From positions 25,599-89,598 of the forward strand of contig NZ_JBHFNQ010000256.1 of assembly GCF_041929345.1 (NCBI RefSeq): a stretch of 64,000 nucleotides of DNA. Direction: 5' to 3'. The DNA is from Floridanema aerugineum (GTDB lineage Bacteria > Cyanobacteriota > Cyanobacteriia > Cyanobacteriales > Aerosakkonemataceae). Both the position numbers and the translations under genes were made by a program. Within the stretch, counting starts at the first letter, position 1; every line of letters starts with the position of its first letter. The notes beneath the pieces were generated by a model. The model was not told where the DNA came from. It worked only from the letters and a program-made list of their open reading frames with translations, and searched no databases. Below, in pieces: positions 59,359-64,000 of this stretch.

Positions 59359-61614
59359 TTATCCTAAAGACAGCGATCGAGCTAGGAAGAATGCCCAAGT
59401 AGTGACAATTCCTCCTAAGAGGTAGTGAGCTACCCCTACTGCGCGACCCTGAATAATACTCAGAGCGCGAGGCTGAATCGAAGGAGCCACTTTCAATTTA
59501 TTGTGTGCCCAAACAATCGATTCGATCAACTCTTGCCAGTAACCACGACCACTGAATAAGAACATTAGGCTGAATGCCCAAACAAAGTGAGCGCCTAAGA
59601 ACAGTAAGCCGTAAGCTGATAGCGCCGAGCCGTAGGAGTTAATAACCTGAGAGGCTTGTGCCCACAGGAAATCGCGCAACCAACCATTGATTGTAATCGC
59701 GCTTTGAGCAAAGTTACCACCTGTGATGTGAGAAACTGTGCCATCGGGTGCCACAGTACCCCAAACATCTGATTGCATTTTCCAGCTGAAGTGGAAGATT
59801 ACAACCGAGATGCAGTTATACATCCAGAACAGTCCTAAGAATACGTGGTCCCAACCAGATACTTGGCAGGTGCCGCCACGACCAGGACCGTCGCAGGGGA
59901 AACGGAAGCCCAGGTTTGCCTTGTCTGGAATCAGACGAGAGCTACGAGCGAATAGTACGCCCTTGAGCAGGATCAGCACGGTGACGTGGATGGTAAACGC
60001 ATGGATATGGTGTACCAAGAAGTCTGCCGTACCCAAAGCAATTGGCATCATTGCCACTTTGCCACCTACGGCAACCACATCGCCGCCGAAGGCATAGCTA
60101 GCAGGTTGTAAAGCGTTAGGAGCAGTACCACCTGGAGCTAAGGTGTGGATGTTTTGAATCCACTGAGCGAATACTGGTTGTAATTGAATGCCAGTATCAG
60201 AGAAGGTGTCTTGGGGACGACCAAACGCACGCATGGTGTCGTTGTGGACGTACAAGCCGAAGCTATGGAAGCCCAAGAACATACAAACCCAGTTTAAGTG
60301 GGAAATAATTGCGTCCCGATGACGAATGAATCGATCCAGGACATTGTTTTGGTGCATTGCCGGATCGTAGTCGCGCACCATAAAGATGGCTGCGTGAGCC
60401 GCTCCACCTACGATTAAGAAACCACCAATCCACATGTGGTGTGTGAAGATCGACAGCTGGGTAGCATAGTCGGTCGCCAAGTATGGATAGGGAGGCATCG
60501 AATACATGTGTTGAGCGACGATGATGGATAAAGAACCCATCAAAGCTAAGTTCCAGGCTAGCTCAATGTGCCAAGAAGTAGTGAAGGTTTCATAGATACC
60601 TTTATGGCCTTCGCCAGTAAAGGGCCCTTTGTGCGCTTCATAGATTTCCTTCATGCTGTGACCGATGCCCCAGTTTGTCCGGTACATATGTCCAGCGATG
60701 ATGAACAGAACTGCGATCGCTAAGTGGTGATGTGCTGTATCAGACAACCACAAGCCACCTGTTACCGGGTTCAATCCACCTTTGAAGGTCAGGAAGTCGG
60801 AATAAACTCCCCAGTTCAAGGTAAAGAATGGAGCCAGACCTTGGGCGAAGCTAGGATACAACTCTGTCATCAAATCCTTGTTCAGGATGAACTCATGAGG
60901 CAGAGGGATATCTTTTGGAGCTACCCCAGCATCTAAGAGCTTGTTGATTGGCAGAGAAACGTGAATTTGGTGTCCAGCCCAACCCAAAGAGCCACAACCC
61001 AACAACCCTGCTAGGTGGTGGTTCAACATCGACTCCGCATTCTGGAACCATTCCAGTTTGGGAGCCCGTTTGTGATAGTGGAACCAGCCAGCAAATAGCA
61101 TCAAAGCTGCCATTACTAGCCCACCAATCGCGGTGCAGTATAGCTGGAAGCTATTGGTAAAGCCAGCAGCCCGCCAGATGTAGAAGAATCCAGAGGTGAT
61201 CTGAATCCCGTGGAAACCACCGCCTACATCAGCATTTAAAATTTCCTGACCTACGATCGGCCAAACCACCTGAGCACTGGGTTTAATTCCAGTGGGGTTG
61301 GCTAACCAAGCTTCGTAGTTGGAGAATTTAGCGCCATGAAAATACATGCCGCTTAACCAGACAAAAATAACTGCCAAGTGACCGAAGTGAGCGCTGAAGA
61401 TCTTCCGAGAAACATCTTCTAGGTCACTAGTATGACTATCGAAGTCATGGGCGTTAGCGTGTAGGTTCCAAATCCAGGTTGTGGTTTTTGGCCCTTTGGA
61501 TAAGGTGCGATCGAAATGTCCTGGCTGTGACCACTTCTCAAACGAAGTAGGTACCGGATCATTATCAACTACCACCCTTACCTTTGCCTCTCGCTCTGGA
61601 GGACTTATCGTCAT
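59359..61614 (-). CDS. psaA: Photosystem I P700 apoprotein A1
   Basis: The other core subunit of photosystem I. The 751-residue protein starts MTISPPEREAKVRVVVDNDP, and carries the FX loop FPCDGPGRGGTCQVSGWD with both Cys ligands, and family segments such as HDFDSHTSDLEDVSRKIFSA. It is the first gene of psaA-psaB. CTCTCTCCTC-type DNA just before the start (minus strand GAGAGGAGAG) gives a good Shine-Dalgarno site. Confidence 0.97.
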   Translation of the reverse strand: MTISPPEREAKVRVVVDNDPVPTSFEKWSQPGHFDRTLSKGPKTTTWIWNLHANAHDFDSHTSDLEDVSRKIFSAHFGHLAVIFVWLSGMYFHGAKFSNYEAWLANPTGIKPSAQVVWPIVGQEILNADVGGGFHGIQITSGFFYIWRAAGFTNSFQLYCTAIGGLVMAALMLFAGWFHYHKRAPKLEWFQNAESMLNHHLAGLLGCGSLGWAGHQIHVSLPINKLLDAGVAPKDIPLPHEFILNKDLMTELYPSFAQGLAPFFTLNWGVYSDFLTFKGGLNPVTGGLWLSDTAHHHLAIAVLFIIAGHMYRTNWGIGHSMKEIYEAHKGPFTGEGHKGIYETFTTSWHIELAWNLALMGSLSIIVAQHMYSMPPYPYLATDYATQLSIFTHHMWIGGFLIVGGAAHAAIFMVRDYDPAMHQNNVLDRFIRHRDAIISHLNWVCMFLGFHSFGLYVHNDTMRAFGRPQDTFSDTGIQLQPVFAQWIQNIHTLAPGGTAPNALQPASYAFGGDVVAVGGKVAMMPIALGTADFLVHHIHAFTIHVTVLILLKGVLFARSSRLIPDKANLGFRFPCDGPGRGGTCQVSGWDHVFLGLFWMYNCISVVIFHFSWKMQSDVWGTVAPDGTVSHITGGNFAQSAITINGWLRDFLWAQASQVINSYGSALSAYGLLFLGAHFVWAFSLMFLFSGRGYWQELIESIVWAHNKLKVAPSIQPRALSIIQGRAVGVAHYLLGGIVTTWAFFLARSLSLG

Positions 61615-62231
61615 GAAGACTCTCCTCTCTCTTTAACTAAGGCACGAGGTTTACCCCGTTTGAATTTATCTTGAGGTTTTGTTAGGTGTCGTGCTACCCT
61701 TCCTTACCCAGGCGGGCTTCGTTAGGGCTTCTCGCTTCTTTGTCCCGGTAAACCGTCGGACTCCACGAGCTTTAACCACGGATTGCACTACCGCAGTTTT
61801 TTCACCTCTAGACTAAAGCATTTTCCTTTCTTTTCGGAAATTACTTCGCTTTCGGTTTTCTAGGTTACCCCAACTTTAGGAAAATTTTCACCAAATCAGT
61901 ACTTTTAGCTTGTGGCTTGCCTGTGTTTGGCAGGGGGTAGTTCCTTTTGATGAATTATAGGACTAGCTTCCCGTTCTTTCTGAAACTAGTTAACAATAAT
62001 TCAAATATCCTAAAGCATAGACACCTACTAGCTTTTACCCTATAACTCTTGGTAAAAAAGTCAAGGGGTGTTGCGATTTAGTTTACAAAACTCAAAAATT
62101 AGTAAAGTTTAACAATAAGGTTAATCAGTTATTAATAGTTGAGCCGTAAGGCACTGAGCCGTTTTGGGCTATAGTCTCAAATGAATAGCTTACTTATAAG
62201 TCTATTATTGGTTGTTTAGGAGTATTAATTG
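61615..62231. promoter_or_regulatory. psaA leader and promoter region, divergent from the lipoprotein gene
   Basis: About 615 bp without a gene. The first 250 bp upstream of psaA are GC-richer and probably form the psaAB leader; psaAB in other cyanobacteria is known to have long leaders and high-light-responsive promoters. No specific binding sites were assigned. The right part is AT-rich and probably carries the promoter of the lipoprotein gene, with AGGAG at 62219. Confidence 0.5.
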
Positions 62232-63821
62232 GTGTATATGCAAAATTGGCGACAAGGAAAGGCAAAACAGCTATTAGGTTTCTTATTGGCAGCATTGGTA
62301 ATTCTTAGTTTAGTAAGTTGTGCCAATGGAGCCTCGACAAAACAAAGTGACAAAAATAGATCTGAATCTGGGTTAACCATAGAAAAAAACATTGTAGAAG
62401 TTTCCCCTCCACAAACTATTCAAGAGTTGCGTCAAGGATTAGAAAGTTACAAACCCCAAGTGAGCATACTTAGTCCCCAATCAGACGAAATTTTACAAGA
62501 CAACAACGTTACAGTAAAATTTAAAGTGGCGGATTTACCCATATTCAAAAATTCTGAACTAGGATTAGGGCCCCACCTGCAGGTTTTTTTAGACAATCAA
62601 CCCTACCAAGCAGTTTATGACCTTAACCAACCCTTAGTTTTGTCCGACGTAGCCCCCGGTACTCACACCATCAGGGTTTTTGCCTCTCGCCCTTGGGATG
62701 AAAGCTTTAAAAACGAGGGTGCATACGCTGAAACTACCTTCCATGTTTTTACCAAAACTGAGGAAAATAATCCAACTGCTACCCAACCCCTGCTAACATA
62801 CAGCAGTCCCCAAGGTAGCTATGGTGCCGAACCTATCATGCTAGACTTTTACCTCACCAATGCGCCCTTACATTCGGTAGCCCAAAAAAATCCTGACGAT
62901 CAAATTGCTGATTGGAAAATTCGCTGCACCGTCAATGGTAAAAGCTTCATCATTGATAAATGGGAACCAATTTATCTCGAAGGCTTTAAACCGGGGAAAA
63001 ACTGGGTGAAATTAGAGTTGCTGGACGAACAGGACAAGCCATTAGAAAATGTATATAACAGTGCAGTGCGGGTGGTGAGCTATGAACCGAATGGTAAAGA
63101 TACCCTTTCGCAATTGGTTAGAGGTGAACTTACAGTTGCCGATGCTCGTGGGATAATCGATCGCAATTACATTCCAAAACCATCAGAACTGGAAACCATA
63201 CCAACCCCTGAACCAGAAGTTACACCAACACCAGAAACTAAAGCAGAAGTTCCGGTAGTTGAAGAAACACCACCACCAGCAGAAGTTACCAAAGCAGAAG
63301 CAACACCTGTTACTGAAGAAGTAGAACCAGAAGTTGTACCGGAAGTAACAGAAACACCAACCCCTGAACCGGAAGTCACACCAGTTCCAGAAACTAAAGC
63401 AGAAGCAGAAGTAGAACCAGAAGTTGTACCGGAAGTCACGGAAACCCCCACCCCGGAACCGATAATTAAGGAAGTATCAGCACCTTCCCAAGAAACAACA
63501 GAGGAACCCAAGGTTGAAGCTACGCCTATTTGGGAAGAGAAAAGTCCAGCAGGAATAACTGAGACACAACCCATTAGCAAACCAAAAAGGTTGAATTTTA
63601 GAAAGCTGTTGGAACGCTTCGAGTTACCAGGAGGTGATAAAAAGGTGAAATCTGCACCCAGTTTGCCCATTATTACGGTAGAAACGCCAATACTGGAATT
63701 AGAATCACCACTACAATCGGAAGAAACTTCTGCAACTGCGGGGGAAACAGAGGTGGAACAGACAAGTTCTGAGGTTAATGCTTCTGAAACAGCAGCACAA
63801 ACAAGTATTCCTGTGGAATAG
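62232..63821 (+). CDS. Lipoprotein with long Pro/Glu/Thr-rich C-terminus
   Basis: About 529 residues. A lipoprotein signal (LAALVILSLVSCANG) gives a Cys anchor near residue 31. Residues 60-300 form an extracytoplasmic beta-rich region: VSILSPQSDEILQDNNVTVK, GPHLQVFLDNQPYQAVYDLN and PGTHTIRVFASRPWDESFKN, as in a conserved cyanobacterial family of unknown function. Residues 320-480 are PEVTPTPETKAEV-type repeats, probably disordered and spanning the peptidoglycan. Start: AGGAG ends at 62223, which best suits GTG 62232 (spacing 8) rather than ATG 62238. Confidence 0.8.
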   Translation: MYMQNWRQGKAKQLLGFLLAALVILSLVSCANGASTKQSDKNRSESGLTIEKNIVEVSPPQTIQELRQGLESYKPQVSILSPQSDEILQDNNVTVKFKVADLPIFKNSELGLGPHLQVFLDNQPYQAVYDLNQPLVLSDVAPGTHTIRVFASRPWDESFKNEGAYAETTFHVFTKTEENNPTATQPLLTYSSPQGSYGAEPIMLDFYLTNAPLHSVAQKNPDDQIADWKIRCTVNGKSFIIDKWEPIYLEGFKPGKNWVKLELLDEQDKPLENVYNSAVRVVSYEPNGKDTLSQLVRGELTVADARGIIDRNYIPKPSELETIPTPEPEVTPTPETKAEVPVVEETPPPAEVTKAEATPVTEEVEPEVVPEVTETPTPEPEVTPVPETKAEAEVEPEVVPEVTETPTPEPIIKEVSAPSQETTEEPKVEATPIWEEKSPAGITETQPISKPKRLNFRKLLERFELPGGDKKVKSAPSLPIITVETPILELESPLQSEETSATAGETEVEQTSSEVNASETAAQTSIPVE

Positions 63822-63865
63822 TTACTTACTGAAGCAACATTTTTTGCCTACCAAGCTGGGAAGAC

Positions 63866-64000
63866 AGTAGAGACGTTGTATACCCAGTAGAGACGTTGTA
63901 TACCCAGTAGAGACGTTGTATACCCAGTAGAGACGTTGTATACCCAGTAGAGACGTTGTATACCCAGTAGAGACGTTGTATACCCAGTAGAGACGTTGTA
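63866..64000. repeat. 20-bp tandem array running to the window edge
   Basis: Unit AGTAGAGACGTTGTATACCC is repeated without change six full times plus 15 bp of a seventh at the window edge, so the array is longer. There are no spacers, which excludes a CRISPR. The unit contains half of the palindrome found at 46731-46762. Confidence 0.95.

Noticed and set aside
63167..63670. Opposite-strand frame of 167 codons in the lipoprotein gene
   Set aside because: It is the mirror of the Pro/Glu/Thr repeat and yields a Gly/Ser/Val repeat with no independent signal.
63866..64000. Possible CRISPR array at the right edge
   Set aside because: The 20-bp units follow each other without spacers and are identical, so this is a simple tandem array.
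1..64000. tRNA, rRNA or known riboswitch genes
   Set aside because: I looked for TPsiC-like sequences and conserved riboswitch cores in the intergenic regions and found none that could be supported.

Overview
The window is chromosomal DNA from a cyanobacterium, most likely a filamentous one. The evidence is the photosystem I genes psaA, psaB, psaL and psaI, a long-form light-repressed ribosome hibernation factor, many HIP1 octamers (GCGATCGC), heptameric short tandem repeats between genes, a PEP-CTERM type exported protein, and several families that are nearly confined to cyanobacteria (DUF1802, DUF4079, pilin-like G/H proteins, kinases and STAND ATPases with cyanobacterial N-termini).

Layout. 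1-8 kb: the 5' part of an XPB-like helicase running off the left edge, an overlapping pair of unknown small genes, a broken vapB antitoxin, an osmoprotectant ABC ATPase and its lipoprotein (no permease), a DUF1802 gene, two genes truncated against each other (aldo/keto reductase and endonuclease/exonuclease/phosphatase), and lipB. 8-23 kb: mostly housekeeping, with the lrtA/hpf factor, a family 4 glycosyltransferase, an MFS transporter, recO, deoC, a solitary C5 DNA methyltransferase, a divergent mntC / mntA-mntB manganese transporter, an exported PEP-CTERM protein and an ADP-forming acyl-CoA synthetase/acetyltransferase. 23-34 kb: an accessory region with a UPF0175/DUF3368 toxin-antitoxin pair, an HNH nuclease pair, a papain-fold toxin with its probable immunity gene (these three bracketed by 45-bp direct repeats), a 505-residue orphan, a GH13 glycosidase, a STAND ATPase and a DUF433/DUF5615 pair whose toxin is frameshifted. 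34-43 kb: ppsA, an EamA/cupin/DUF4079 cluster, a LysR regulator, psaL-psaI, marC, a small MITE with target duplication and a pilin-like gene. 43-52 kb: two paralogous Ser/Thr kinases and two paralogous MuiA-family genes with a relic of a third. 52-57 kb: an XRE regulator, an FkbM methyltransferase, and a three-gene cluster built around a PD-(D/E)XK nuclease fused to ParA, a ParB-like/HhH protein and a Holliday-resolvase-like/HEAT protein. 57-64 kb: psaA-psaB, a large Pro/Glu-rich lipoprotein and a 20-bp tandem array at the right edge.

The strongest candidate for an undescribed system is the nuclease-ParA / ParB-HhH / resolvase-HEAT cluster (53.0-56.2 kb). Next are the direct-repeat-bracketed toxin island (24.5-27.1 kb) and the 505-residue orphan at 27.2-28.7 kb. 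The non-coding DNA holds several families of palindromic dispersed repeats. All homology statements come from reading the translated sequences; no database search was run.
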